Part shown: positions 17,363-26,530 of the stretch, in pieces
Numbering within the stretch: position 1 is the first letter of the stretch
How the letters are laid out: each line of letters starts with the position of its first letter
Assembly: GCF_016887565.1 (NCBI RefSeq)
Contig: NZ_CP069396.1
Coordinates: forward strand, 1,205,001 to 1,269,000
From: Archangium violaceum
GTDB lineage: Bacteria; Myxococcota; Myxococcia; Myxococcales; Myxococcaceae
Direction of reading: 5' to 3'
Length of the DNA: 64,000 nt
The notes under the pieces: model-generated
What the model was told of the DNA's origin: nothing
Database searches by the model: none
The model's input: only the letters and a program-made list of their open reading frames with translations
Translations under genes and position numbers: made by a program

Positions 17363-18964
17363 TTGTCCTCCATCGAGCCTGGGACCACCGTTGGCCGCTA
17401 CCGCGTCACCCGCCTCCTCGCCCAGGGCGGCATGGCCGAGGTGTACCGTGCGGAGCAGGCCCTCGCGGGTGGCATCGTCCGCCCCGTCGCGCTGAAGGTC
17501 ATCCGGCCCGAGTACTCGGAGTCCGAGGACTTCCGCGAGATGTTCCTCGACGAGGCCCGCACCGCCTGCACGCTGAGCCACCCCAACATCGTCCACATCT
17601 ACGAGGTGGGTGACGGGGACGGGCTCCTCTACATGGCCATGGAGCTGGTGTCCGGCGAGTCGCTCGCGGTGGTGGAGCGCACGCTGCGCGCGCGCGGCGA
17701 GCGCTTCTCGGACGAGGCGCTGCTGGCGGTGGGCATCGCCACCTGCGCGGCGCTGGAGGCGGTGCACGCCCGGCCCAACCTGGTGCACCGCGATGTGTCG
17801 CCTCAGAACCTGCTGCTGTCCGCCGGGGGCGCGCTGAAGCTCATCGACTTCGGCATCGCCAAGGCGGCCACCAACCGCAACCTCACCCGAGCGGGCACCA
17901 CCAAGGGCAAGGTGGGCTACTTCTCGCCGGAGCAGGCCCGGGGCAAGCCGCTCGACGGGCGGAGCGATCTCTTCTCGCTGGGCGTCACCCTCTACCAGCT
18001 CGCCGCGGGCGTGGGCCCGCTGGACGCGCACACCACCGTGCAGTCCCGCCACACCGCGCTCGTCCGGGGCGAGTGGGAGCCGCTCTCGCGCGTGTGCCCG
18101 GACCTGCCGCGCGGTTTCTCCAATGTGGTGGACCGGGCCATGCGGGTGAAGCCCGAGGAGCGCTACCCCGACGCCCGCGCCCTGCGCGAGGCGCTCGAGT
18201 CGGTGGCGGTCGAGGCCGGCCTGCCAGTGGGACCCGGCTCGCTCGCGGACTACGTGCGGGACGAGGGCGAGGAGGTCTCCGTCGCCAGCTCGAGCCCGCG
18301 CCGGATCCGAGGGGGGGCCACGGGGGCGAGCTCGACCGTGACGGCGGCCTCGCGGACCGCGGTGCGCCGTCTCCCGGGAGGGCCGAAGGTCTGGGCTCCC
18401 GTGGCGGGCGTGGTGGTGGGTCTGGCGCTCTCGTTCGCGGGAGTGGCCTTCGTCCTCTCGAGGCAGGAGCCCGCGCCCGTGGCGCCGCCCGCCTCGGTGG
18501 CCGAGCGGCCCGTTGACCCGGTGGCCGAGGTTCCCGCGCTGAAACCCGTGCCTCTGGACACCCAGGAGGCGGAGTCCGCTCCCGAGGCCCCTCCGGAGCC
18601 GCGGGCCACCGCGGTGTCCGCCGCACCCGAGTCTCCCTCCCGTTCCGAGCGCACGAAGCGCGAGCCCAAGCGTGTCCGGCAGCAGGGCGCCGCGGCGGCG
18701 GCTCCGGCTCCCGTCGAGGAGGCGCTGGTGGGCGAGGGCTCGCTCATCATCGGCGCGGTGCCAGGGATGGGAGGAAAGGTGTCGCTCCCCGGGCGCGAGT
18801 CCGAGGAGCTGCCGCTCGTGTTGCGACGCTGGAAGGCGGGCCGCTACACGCTCCGGTTCGTCACGTCCGGAGGGCCGGCGAGCTGTGAGGTGAAAGTCCT
18901 CCCCGAGCGCCGCACGCGGGTCGTCTTCGATGGCAAGGGCTGCAAGTCGGACCTCCTCGACTGA
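17363..18964 (+). CDS. Transmembrane Ser/Thr protein kinase
   Basis: 533 residues from a TTG at 17363 (SSIEPGTTVGRYRVTRLLAQ). The Hanks-type kinase domain spans about 10-285: glycine loop LLAQGGMAEVYRA, VAIK-like Lys in PVALKVIRP, catalytic loop HRDVSPQN, DFGIAKAA, and SPEQARG in place of APE. An activation-loop Thr pair (RAGTTKGKVGY) is present. A Pro/Ala-rich linker follows one membrane helix (VAGVVVGLALSFAGVAFVL, about 355-375). A small extracytoplasmic beta domain (about 455-533) carries a PEGA-like strand (KAGRYTLRFV). It senses something outside and phosphorylates cytosolic targets; the FHA proteins earlier in the window are the kind of reader such kinases use. Confidence 0.92.
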   Translation: MSSIEPGTTVGRYRVTRLLAQGGMAEVYRAEQALAGGIVRPVALKVIRPEYSESEDFREMFLDEARTACTLSHPNIVHIYEVGDGDGLLYMAMELVSGESLAVVERTLRARGERFSDEALLAVGIATCAALEAVHARPNLVHRDVSPQNLLLSAGGALKLIDFGIAKAATNRNLTRAGTTKGKVGYFSPEQARGKPLDGRSDLFSLGVTLYQLAAGVGPLDAHTTVQSRHTALVRGEWEPLSRVCPDLPRGFSNVVDRAMRVKPEERYPDARALREALESVAVEAGLPVGPGSLADYVRDEGEEVSVASSSPRRIRGGATGASSTVTAASRTAVRRLPGGPKVWAPVAGVVVGLALSFAGVAFVLSRQEPAPVAPPASVAERPVDPVAEVPALKPVPLDTQEAESAPEAPPEPRATAVSAAPESPSRSERTKREPKRVRQQGAAAAAPAPVEEALVGEGSLIIGAVPGMGGKVSLPGRESEELPLVLRRWKAGRYTLRFVTSGGPASCEVKVLPERRTRVVFDGKGCKSDLLD

Positions 18965-19043
18965 GATCCAACGGGAGCGGCTTTCCTCAATCATCATCCA
19001 GGTCCCGCCCGGAGTGGGCGCGGCCGACTGGAATGTGAGGCGT

Positions 19044-22000
19044 ATGCGACTGGCGATGCATCGATGGATGGGGTTGCTGTGCACCGGGCTGCTGCTCGTG
19101 GGGTGTGGCGGGTCCTCGTCCGACGAGCCGCCGAAGCCGAAGCCGTCCACGCCCGTGTGGGCGGAGGACAACCCGCGCGAGTCCAATGACCTCCATCCGC
19201 GCCTGCGGGCCCATGCGGAGGCGGGCACCACCCTCCGGGTCTTCAAGGCACTGGGGTGCTACTCGCCGCTCATCGCGGAGCTCGCCGTGGACGAGTCCGG
19301 GCTCGTGGAGTTCTCGCCCACGGTGGAGGCGAACAGGACCACCACCTTCTCTCTCATCTCGGTCCGTGACGGGGTCACATCCTCCTGCTCCGAGACCTTC
19401 TACTACCACTCGGACACCGTGGCCCCCGAGGTCCCGAAGTGGTCCTCGAGCAACCCGAAGGCGTCCACGAAGAACGAGCTCACCCTGACGGTGACGGTGC
19501 GGTACGCCAACCGCGTGGAGCTCTTCGCCAGCGACGACTGCACGGGGACGGCGCTCGGGACGGCCACCGTGGGGACGTCGGAGCAGGTCAGCTTCCCGGT
19601 GACGGTGGCTCACGGCAGCACCACGTCCTTCACCACCCGGTCCGTGGACAGCGCCGGCAACTCGAGCGAGTGCTCGGCGGTCCACACCTTCTCCCATGAC
19701 CTCCTGCCGCCCTCGCCGCCCGTGCTTCGCGGCGCGGTCCCCTCGCCGAACTCGTCGCGGACCTTCACCTTGATCGCCGCCGCGGAGCCGGGGAGCACGG
19801 TCTCCGTCTACAAGTCCACCGGCTGTTTCGGCGGTACCCTCGGCAGCAAGGCGGCGGATGACAAGGGAGAGGCGTCGTTCTCCGTCATCGCCGAATCCAA
19901 CGGCCTGACCACCTTCTCCGCGCGAACGGTCGATATCGCGGGCAACGGCTCGTCCTGCTCGGAGGCCTTCGTCTACACCCATGACGGTATTGCTCCCGAG
20001 CCCGTGCGCTTCCTCTTCTCCCCGGAGTCGCCGGCCAACGACAACGCGCCCCTCCTCCAAGGCACCACCGAGCCGGGCGCCCGCGTGCTCGTCTTCACCG
20101 GGAGCGCCTGCGCGGGAGATCCGTTCGCCACGCCGCCCGTGAGCACGAGCGGCTCCTTCGAGGTGAAGCTCTCCGTGGCGGATGACACCTCCACCCCCTT
20201 CAGCGCCTACGCCATCGACCCGGCCGGCAACATGGGTGCGTGCGCCTCCACGCGCTATGTCGAGGACAGCATTCCGCCCGCGGCTCCGTCGGGCCTCGCG
20301 CTCTCACCCGGCTCGCCCAACGAGAGCAACACCGTCACCGTGTCCGGCACCTCGGTGCCGTCCCAGGTGCTCCTCTTCACGAGCGAGGGCTGCACGGGGA
20401 CGCCCCTCGCGAGCTCCGCGCAGCTGTGGAGCGAGGGCGCCTTCTCCGTGTCCGCGACGGTGCCGGAGAACGCCACCACCTCTCTCTACGTGACCACGCG
20501 GGACGAGGCGGGCAACCGCTCGGAGTGCCGGGGGCCCCTGGTGTACATCGAGGACAGCCTGCCGCCGGACACCTCGAGCGCGAGGGTCGCGGACGGTCCC
20601 TCGGAGGACTTGCGCTACCAGCTCGTCTCCGACGTCTCCGAGGCCAACTGGACGGGCTTCACCGATGCGAATGGCGTCGTCCTGTACGAGTACCTGCTCG
20701 CCACGGTCTCCAGCTGTGATGCGTATTTCTCCAATACCCGGTCCACCACGACGCGGACGTCCGCGCGTCTCACCGGGCTCTCGCTCTCCCCGGCGGGGCG
20801 CTACTTCCACTGTGTCCGCGCGAAGGACTCGGCGGGGAACTGGACCCCGTTCGTGGTGTCCGATGGCTTCCAGGTGGACCTCTCCCCGCCCTCCGTGTCG
20901 GGCGTGCTCCCCTCGCAGGGCTCGGTGGACGTGGACATCCATGCACCCCTCCGCTTCACCTTCAGCGAGCCGGTGGACGTCTCCGGTGTGACCGCCGGCC
21001 TCCTCACGCTGGAGGTGGCGGGCGAGCGCGTGGAGACGACGGTGGCCTGTGAGACCTCGGGGACGAGCTGCACCTTCACCCCCTCCAGCCCGCTGCCCTA
21101 CCGGGAGACGGTGCGCGCGACGCTGGCGGCGGCGGTGAAGGATCCGGCCGGGCGGGTGATGCAGTCGCCCGTCAGCGTCTCCTTCACCACGCGAGGCCGG
21201 GCGTGGCAGCCTCCGCGAGAGGTGCGGCCCACCCGGCCCGGGCTGCAACCGGACGTGGCGCTCGATGGGCAGGGCCAGGCGCTGGCCGTCTGGGTGCAGG
21301 GTACCTCCAGCGGGGCCTTCCGGCCCTTCGCCAGCCGCTCCGAGGCGTACGCGGGTTGGGAGCCGGCGCGGGAGCTGGACACCGTCCACCCGGGGGACGC
21401 GGAGCACCCGGCGGTGGCGGTGAATGAGTCGGGCTTCGGCGTGGCCGTGTGGGAGTTGCACGACGGTGCCCAGGTGGACCTCTACGCCGCCGAGTACACC
21501 CCTGGCACGGGCTGGGGCAGGCCGCACTTGCTGGAGAGCGGCGCCGGGCCCGTGAGCACGCCGAGGGTGGGCGTGGATGCGCAGGGCAACGTGCTCGTGG
21601 TGTGGCGGCAGTCGGATGGCACCGCGGAGAGCCTGTGGGCCACTCGCCTGGTGCAGGGCGGTGGCTGGAGCTCGCCGCTGCTGCTGGAGGCGGAGGCGGG
21701 GGCCACGTCGGTGCCGGCGCTGGCCGTGGAGAAGTCGGGCCAGGCGCTGGCGGCGTGGCTGCAACCGGACTCGGGGGGCAGCATGCGCGTGCGGGCCAGC
21801 CGCTTCGTCCCCGGCTCGGGATGGACGCCGCCGGAGCAGGCCGCGGACTTCGGCGCGGGTGCCTCGGTGGCCGCTGCCCTGAGCGCCAATGGCTCGGCGG
21901 TCCTCGTGTTCCGCGGGGCGGACCTGGCCTCGGGTGCTCCCAGCGTCCAGGCCTCCCGCTTCGTACCGGGCGAGGGCTGGAGCGCGGCCACCCTGTTGGG

Positions 22001-22436
22001 GAGCGCCACTTCGGGAGGGGACGAGCCCGCCGTCGCGATCGACCGGTGGGGCCGTGCGGTCGCCGCCTGGACGGCGCCGGGTGACGTCTCCGCCTCTCGT
22101 CTCTCCCTCCAGCGCTTCACGCCGGAGGATGGTTGGCAACCGGTGGAGGTGACGACGGGAAGGGCCAGCCAGCCCTCGGTGGCGGCGGACGGGCAGGGCA
22201 ACTTCCACATCGTCTGGGTGGCGAACGTGAGCGGGGTGGATCGGGTGTACGCGGCCCGCTACCCCGAGGGCGCCACCGCGCTCGTCTACATCGGAGCACT
22301 CGAGCCGGCCCACGGTGGCACGTCCAAGCGGCCGAGGGTCCGAGCCAACGCCGCCGGTGCCGCCGTGACGGCGTGGTACCGGGACAACGGGGGTGGGTTC
22401 TCCAGCAATCTCGTCTACGCCGCCTCCTACGAGTAG
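19044..22436 (+). CDS. Large Ig-repeat/propeller lipoprotein
   Basis: 1130 residues from the ATG at 19044. The signal MRLAMHRWMGLLCTGLLLVG is followed by lipobox Cys. Residues about 35-480 are roughly five Ig-like repeats with the motif S-x-D-x-A-G-N-x-S-x-C, each with a disulphide-forming Cys pair. About 500-600 is fibronectin-like; about 610-710 is an SbsA-type Ig domain (SVSGVLPSQGSVDVDIHAPL). About 720-1130 consists of repeats of the form VALDGQGQALAVW or VGVDAQGNVLVVW, consistent with a beta propeller. Likely an outer-membrane lipoprotein displaying binding modules at the surface. Partner unknown. Confidence 0.82.
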   Translation: MRLAMHRWMGLLCTGLLLVGCGGSSSDEPPKPKPSTPVWAEDNPRESNDLHPRLRAHAEAGTTLRVFKALGCYSPLIAELAVDESGLVEFSPTVEANRTTTFSLISVRDGVTSSCSETFYYHSDTVAPEVPKWSSSNPKASTKNELTLTVTVRYANRVELFASDDCTGTALGTATVGTSEQVSFPVTVAHGSTTSFTTRSVDSAGNSSECSAVHTFSHDLLPPSPPVLRGAVPSPNSSRTFTLIAAAEPGSTVSVYKSTGCFGGTLGSKAADDKGEASFSVIAESNGLTTFSARTVDIAGNGSSCSEAFVYTHDGIAPEPVRFLFSPESPANDNAPLLQGTTEPGARVLVFTGSACAGDPFATPPVSTSGSFEVKLSVADDTSTPFSAYAIDPAGNMGACASTRYVEDSIPPAAPSGLALSPGSPNESNTVTVSGTSVPSQVLLFTSEGCTGTPLASSAQLWSEGAFSVSATVPENATTSLYVTTRDEAGNRSECRGPLVYIEDSLPPDTSSARVADGPSEDLRYQLVSDVSEANWTGFTDANGVVLYEYLLATVSSCDAYFSNTRSTTTRTSARLTGLSLSPAGRYFHCVRAKDSAGNWTPFVVSDGFQVDLSPPSVSGVLPSQGSVDVDIHAPLRFTFSEPVDVSGVTAGLLTLEVAGERVETTVACETSGTSCTFTPSSPLPYRETVRATLAAAVKDPAGRVMQSPVSVSFTTRGRAWQPPREVRPTRPGLQPDVALDGQGQALAVWVQGTSSGAFRPFASRSEAYAGWEPARELDTVHPGDAEHPAVAVNESGFGVAVWELHDGAQVDLYAAEYTPGTGWGRPHLLESGAGPVSTPRVGVDAQGNVLVVWRQSDGTAESLWATRLVQGGGWSSPLLLEAEAGATSVPALAVEKSGQALAAWLQPDSGGSMRVRASRFVPGSGWTPPEQAADFGAGASVAAALSANGSAVLVFRGADLASGAPSVQASRFVPGEGWSAATLLGSATSGGDEPAVAIDRWGRAVAAWTAPGDVSASRLSLQRFTPEDGWQPVEVTTGRASQPSVAADGQGNFHIVWVANVSGVDRVYAARYPEGATALVYIGALEPAHGGTSKRPRVRANAAGAAVTAWYRDNGGGFSSNLVYAASYE

Positions 22437-22504
22437 GGGGGCTGTACCCCCGCGCGCCTCCCCTGGCCTAAGCTGGGGGGGCCCCCTCCTTGGATGCACC
22501 CCCC

Positions 22505-23635
22505 ATGCAATGCTCGAACTGCGGCCACTCCGTCTCCGATGAAGCGCACAGCTTCTGCACCGAATGTGGCCAACCCCTGAATGTCCCGGAGGGTGACGCC
22601 ACCAGCACCGGGGACGAGAGCTACGGCTCCGAGGACAACGCGGGGGACTACGACTACTCCGCCGATGGGCCCTATTCGTGGGAGGAGCCTCCGCCCCCCT
22701 CCCTGTTCGCGCGCATGGACGAGGCGCTCTCCAAGGTGCTCGCCCCCGTCAAGGACGTGGCCGGGCAGACCTGGGAGGCCATTCAGGGCGTGATGGACGA
22801 CCCGCGTCTGCGCTCGCGCCTCCCGGGGGGCTCGCTGTCGCTGCTCGGCCTGGCGTGCGTGGGGCTGGCCCTCCTGCTCTCCGTCATTCCCTTCGTCGCG
22901 GGCATCGGGTTCATCGGCTCGGGAGTGATGCTCCTGGGCGGCTTGCTGGTGGCCATCAATGAGTGGCGCATCATCAGCCAGCCGGGGGCCCAGGAGTTCC
23001 GCACCTCGGAGGCTCGCACCCTGCCTCCCTCGCTCGAGAACCTCCCCGAGGAGACCCAGCACCCCGCCATCGCCCAGGCCTATGCCGCCCTCACCCTCAC
23101 GCACGCCCTGCTGATGCTGGGCACCGGGCTCGTCTCCCTGCTGTGGCTGCTCGCCGCCTTCGTGCTCTGCTACGAGCAGGGACGCCGGTTCTTCGCCTCT
23201 CCGGAGGATGACTACGATCCGGACGCCGGGAGTCTCCGCCAGCGCTTGAACCGCTGGGTGGTGGTGGGCGCCGTCGTGTGCTCCTTCTCCCTGCTGCTGC
23301 CGTGGGCTCGCAGTCATACGCCCATGTTCGGGCTCTCCGGCGGCGAGCAGCCGCTCGCCACGTTCACCCAGCTCACCCTGGTGCTGCTCGCGTCCTTCGC
23401 CCTCCGCCACCGCGGGCTCTCGTCGCTGCACCCCATCGTGCTCGTCATCATGGCCGTGTGGCTCACGATGTGGTTCTTCCTGATGATGAGCCCCTATACC
23501 GTCGGCCCCTGGTTCTTCCTCCCGGGCCTGCTCACGCTCGACGCCGTCATCGGGCTCCACCTCTTCCAGCTGCGCAGGGGCTCGGGGTCGGAGCAGCAGG
23601 CCGAGGTCGCGTCCGACGTGGATTATCAGGGGTGA
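22505..23635 (+). CDS. Zinc-ribbon polytopic membrane protein
   Basis: 376 residues from the ATG at 22505 (a TTG at 22490 is possible but would add five residues before the zinc ribbon). The N-terminal zinc ribbon is CSNCGHSVSDEAHSFCTECG (CxxC-x12-CxxC). An acidic linker follows to about residue 60, then at least six hydrophobic helices between about 110 and 360. The C-terminus FQLRRGSGSEQQAEVASD is cytosolic-like. Such zinc-ribbon-plus-membrane proteins are common and mostly uncharacterised. It is the last gene before two REP-like palindromes and a convergent M1 aminopeptidase. Confidence 0.75.
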   Translation: MQCSNCGHSVSDEAHSFCTECGQPLNVPEGDATSTGDESYGSEDNAGDYDYSADGPYSWEEPPPPSLFARMDEALSKVLAPVKDVAGQTWEAIQGVMDDPRLRSRLPGGSLSLLGLACVGLALLLSVIPFVAGIGFIGSGVMLLGGLLVAINEWRIISQPGAQEFRTSEARTLPPSLENLPEETQHPAIAQAYAALTLTHALLMLGTGLVSLLWLLAAFVLCYEQGRRFFASPEDDYDPDAGSLRQRLNRWVVVGAVVCSFSLLLPWARSHTPMFGLSGGEQPLATFTQLTLVLLASFALRHRGLSSLHPIVLVIMAVWLTMWFFLMMSPYTVGPWFFLPGLLTLDAVIGLHLFQLRRGSGSEQQAEVASDVDYQG

Positions 23636-23646
23636 GGACCCGGTAG

Positions 23647-23683
23647 ACCCTCACCCCGGCCCTCTCCCAGAGGGAGAGGGTGC
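23647..23683 (-). repeat. REP-like palindrome, copy 5
   Basis: ACCCTCACCCCGGCCCTCTC followed by CCAGAGGGAGAGGG. It lies in the convergent gap after the zinc-ribbon gene, head to tail with copy 6. Confidence 0.75.
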
Positions 23684-23705
23684 TCGCAACCCGGGTACTC
23701 GCGAT

Positions 23706-23745
23706 ACCCTCACCCCGTCCCTCTCCCGGAGGGAGAGGGGTTGTG
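23706..23745 (-). repeat. REP-like palindrome, copy 6
   Basis: ACCCTCACCCCGTCCCTCTC then CCGGAGGGAGAGGGG. It is in the same orientation as copy 5, 22 bp downstream. Together they separate the 3' ends of two convergent genes. Confidence 0.75.
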
Positions 23746-23781
23746 TTGTCTGGAGTTGTTGTTTGGGGGGCTGGTTGGTTG

Positions 23782-26334
23782 CTACGGCTGACGCTTCGTC
23801 CAGGTGCTCACCTCGGGCATGGCTCGCTCTCTCAGCGCCACGTCCTGGTCCAGCCGCTCCAGCGTCTGCCCGATGGCCTGCTTCGCCTCTTCCACTGGCT
23901 GAGACGTCAGCAGCTTCCTCGCCTCCTCGAGCTGCTTCCGCTCACGCAGCCCTCCCATCGACTCCACCACCCTCCTCAGCAGCATGGGCGCCCCTCCCGT
24001 CCTCGCCAGCACCTCCTTCCACCTCTTCTGCATCTCCGCCCACCACGCGTCCCGGCCCGTGCGGTTGCCCATCAGCCCCGTCACGAAGCTCGCCACGTCC
24101 TGCATCTTCACCTTGTCCGTGAAGAACAGCTTCTGCGCCTCCCCGGCCAGCGCCGGATCCTCGAAGGCCGTCAGCGCCATCAGGTAGCGCCGCTGCGTCG
24201 CCGGATCCGGCTCCGCCAGCATCTTCTCCAGCAGCTTCTCGTAGAGCGGCCGGTCTCCCGCCCGCGCCACCATGGCCACCGCCGCGTCCAGCAGGTTCGG
24301 CTCCAGCGCCGCCTTGTCCCCGTTCAGCATGCGCGTCACCCGAGGCCGGGCCTCCGCCAGCGCTTCCTTGCCGCGCGCCACCCCACCTACCGCCCGTACC
24401 AGCGCCGCGCGCCGCAGCTTCACCCGGTCCGACTCCCCCGGCGCCGAGTCCCACCCCAGCTTCTTCAGCCCCGCCCCCAGCAGCTTCTCCACCCACTGCT
24501 GGAAGCGCTTCTGCTCCTCGCCCTCCACCAGCCGGGCCTCCACGTACGCCAGCCGCCCCACCAGCTCGTCCAGCACCGCGTCGTCCTCTTCGTCTCCGAA
24601 GCGGCTGGCGAGCTCCAGGAAGGAGTCCACCGTCGCCTGTCCGCTGCGCGCCAGCGCCCACCGGTCCGCCAGCAGGGCGATGCGCTCCGCGGGCTCCAGC
24701 GCCTGGAGGTTCGTCGCCAGCCGCTCCAGCGCCTTGTCGTCGTACGCCACCCGGTAGAAGCCCGTGGAGCCCGCGTTGGCGCACAGCCACTTCACCTCGC
24801 CCGAGCCCTCCAGCGTCACCTTCGTCTGCGCCTCGCGCAGCAGCACGCGCTGCTCGCGCACCCCGCCGCCGTCCGCGTACCGCAGCACCACCGGCACCGG
24901 CCAGCGCTCACCACTGCGCACGCCCGGCTCCGAGTAGTACCGCTGCTGCGCCAGCGTCACCGTCCGCCCCTCCACCGAAGCTGACACCAGCGGGTAGCCG
25001 CTCTGGCCGATCCACGCGTTGGCCAGCTCCAGCACCGGCTGCGACGAGGCGTTGGCCAGCGCCCGCCACAGGTCGTCCGCCACCGCGTTGGATCGCGCGT
25101 GCTCGCGCATGTACTGGCGCATGCCCTCGCGGAAGGCGTTCTCGCCGAGGAAGCCTTCGATCATCCGCAGCACCGCGCCGCCCTTCTCGTAGGTGATGGC
25201 GTCGAAGCTCTCGCCCGCCTCGTTGGCGTTGCGCACCTCGCCGCGGATGGGGTGGGTGGAGCGCAGCGCGTCCAGGTGCAGCGCCGCCGCCTTCCCCGTG
25301 TCGAAGTCCAGCCACACCCGCCAGTCCGGCCGCCAGTCGTTGACGATCTTGTACGCCATCCACGTGGCGAAGGCCTCGTTGAGCCACAGGTCGTCCCACC
25401 ACACCATGGTCACCCAGTTGCCGAACCACTGGTGCGCCAGCTCGTGCGTCACCACCTCGGCCACTCGCTTCTGCATGGACAGCGGCGCGGTGGCCGGGTC
25501 GAGCAGCAGGGCGATCTCCCGGTAGGTGATGAGGCCCGCGTTCTCCATGGCGCCGGCCTCGAAGTCCGGGATGCCCACCTGGTCCACCTTGCCGAAGGCA
25601 TAGGGCAGCCCGAAGTAGTCCTGCAGCCGGGGCAGCGCCGCCAGCGCCGCGTCCTGGCCGAAGCGCGTCAGGTGCGCCTTCTCCGGCAGTGCCCAGGTGC
25701 GCACGGGAATGCCCTGCACCTTCTCCTCGGGCGTGCCCACCAGCGGGCCGCACACCAGCGCCACCAGGTACGAGCTGAGCACCTCCGTCTCCTGGAAGGT
25801 CAGCTTGCGCAAGGGGCCGTCCTGCTCGTCCTTCACCAGCGGCCCGTTGGCCAGCGTCGTCAGCCCCGGAGGCACCCGCACGGTGAGCGCCCAGCGCGCC
25901 TTGAAGGCCGGCTCGTCGAAGCACGGGAAGAGCCGCCGCGCGTCCGCCGCCTCGAACTGCGTCGCCGCCACCTTGCCCGCCGCGTACAGGCCCCGCAGGC
26001 CCTCGGTGAAGCGGCCCGTCCACGCCACGTCCAGCGCCGCCGCGCCCGCGGGGAGCTGCTCGCCGAAGCGCAGCACCACCGTCTCGCTCACCTGCACGGG
26101 GCGGATTTCGGCGGGCTTCAGGCTCTTGCCGTTGGCCCGGAAGGTCACCTCGCCGAGCTGCAGCGCATTGGCGTGCAGGATGAGCTCATTGGAGGGTTTT
26201 TCGAGCTCCAGCTCGACGGTCTGCTGGCCCGAGAAGGTCTTCGCCTCCATGTCGAGCGTCAGCGTCGCCGCGTACCGCCGGGGCCGGATGGAGAGGGGGA
26301 GTCGGAAGTTCTTGTCTTCGGTTACGTGCGCCAT
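23782..26334 (-). CDS. M1-family zinc aminopeptidase
   Basis: 850 residues from the ATG at 26334. The exopeptidase motif GAMENAGLITYRE (about 260) and zinc site HELAHQWFGN with downstream Glu in LWLNEAFATWM (about 295-325) are intact. The substrate-clamping Tyr lies in SFDAITYEKGGAVLRMIEGF (about 380). The remaining 430 residues form the ERAP1-like C-terminal helical domain, as in the Tricorn-factor/PepN-like group of this length. No signal peptide, so a cytosolic peptide-trimming enzyme. Monocistronic. Confidence 0.95.
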   Translation of the reverse strand: MAHVTEDKNFRLPLSIRPRRYAATLTLDMEAKTFSGQQTVELELEKPSNELILHANALQLGEVTFRANGKSLKPAEIRPVQVSETVVLRFGEQLPAGAAALDVAWTGRFTEGLRGLYAAGKVAATQFEAADARRLFPCFDEPAFKARWALTVRVPPGLTTLANGPLVKDEQDGPLRKLTFQETEVLSSYLVALVCGPLVGTPEEKVQGIPVRTWALPEKAHLTRFGQDAALAALPRLQDYFGLPYAFGKVDQVGIPDFEAGAMENAGLITYREIALLLDPATAPLSMQKRVAEVVTHELAHQWFGNWVTMVWWDDLWLNEAFATWMAYKIVNDWRPDWRVWLDFDTGKAAALHLDALRSTHPIRGEVRNANEAGESFDAITYEKGGAVLRMIEGFLGENAFREGMRQYMREHARSNAVADDLWRALANASSQPVLELANAWIGQSGYPLVSASVEGRTVTLAQQRYYSEPGVRSGERWPVPVVLRYADGGGVREQRVLLREAQTKVTLEGSGEVKWLCANAGSTGFYRVAYDDKALERLATNLQALEPAERIALLADRWALARSGQATVDSFLELASRFGDEEDDAVLDELVGRLAYVEARLVEGEEQKRFQQWVEKLLGAGLKKLGWDSAPGESDRVKLRRAALVRAVGGVARGKEALAEARPRVTRMLNGDKAALEPNLLDAAVAMVARAGDRPLYEKLLEKMLAEPDPATQRRYLMALTAFEDPALAGEAQKLFFTDKVKMQDVASFVTGLMGNRTGRDAWWAEMQKRWKEVLARTGGAPMLLRRVVESMGGLRERKQLEEARKLLTSQPVEEAKQAIGQTLERLDQDVALRERAMPEVSTWTKRQP

Positions 26335-26530
26335 AGGGGGGCCGACTCTACCGGGAGAGCGGGCCGGCGCTCGGGTTCATGTGCGAGATCCCGGGGGCTG
26401 GCGTCCACCGGGTGACGGCCGGGCCACCCCCGGGGCGTTGAGTACCGGGCAGGGGAGTCACTTCGCCCGGGTGCACCGGGAGGCGTTCCGGGGCGGGTCG
26501 ATGTCAGAGGCTTCCATAGGATCGTCTCAT

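Noticed and set aside
16127-19246. Continuous minus-strand frame extending the amidase gene to about 1470 codons
   Set aside because: The extra 1000 codons are antisense to the DUF2804 and kinase genes and have no domain. A strong ribosome site precedes the ATG at 16126.
20304-22499. 730-codon minus-strand frame opposite the Ig/propeller lipoprotein
   Set aside because: Arg/His/Gly-rich shadow without any fold pattern; the plus strand is clearly coding.
23680-24984. 434-codon plus-strand frame over the aminopeptidase 3' end
   Set aside because: Composed of Arg/Leu/His-rich shadow sequence, and begins in REP-like repeats.
25697-26530. Upstream extension of the VWA lipoprotein frame
   Set aside because: It is antisense to the M1 aminopeptidase; the signal peptide and lipobox start after the ATG at 26531.
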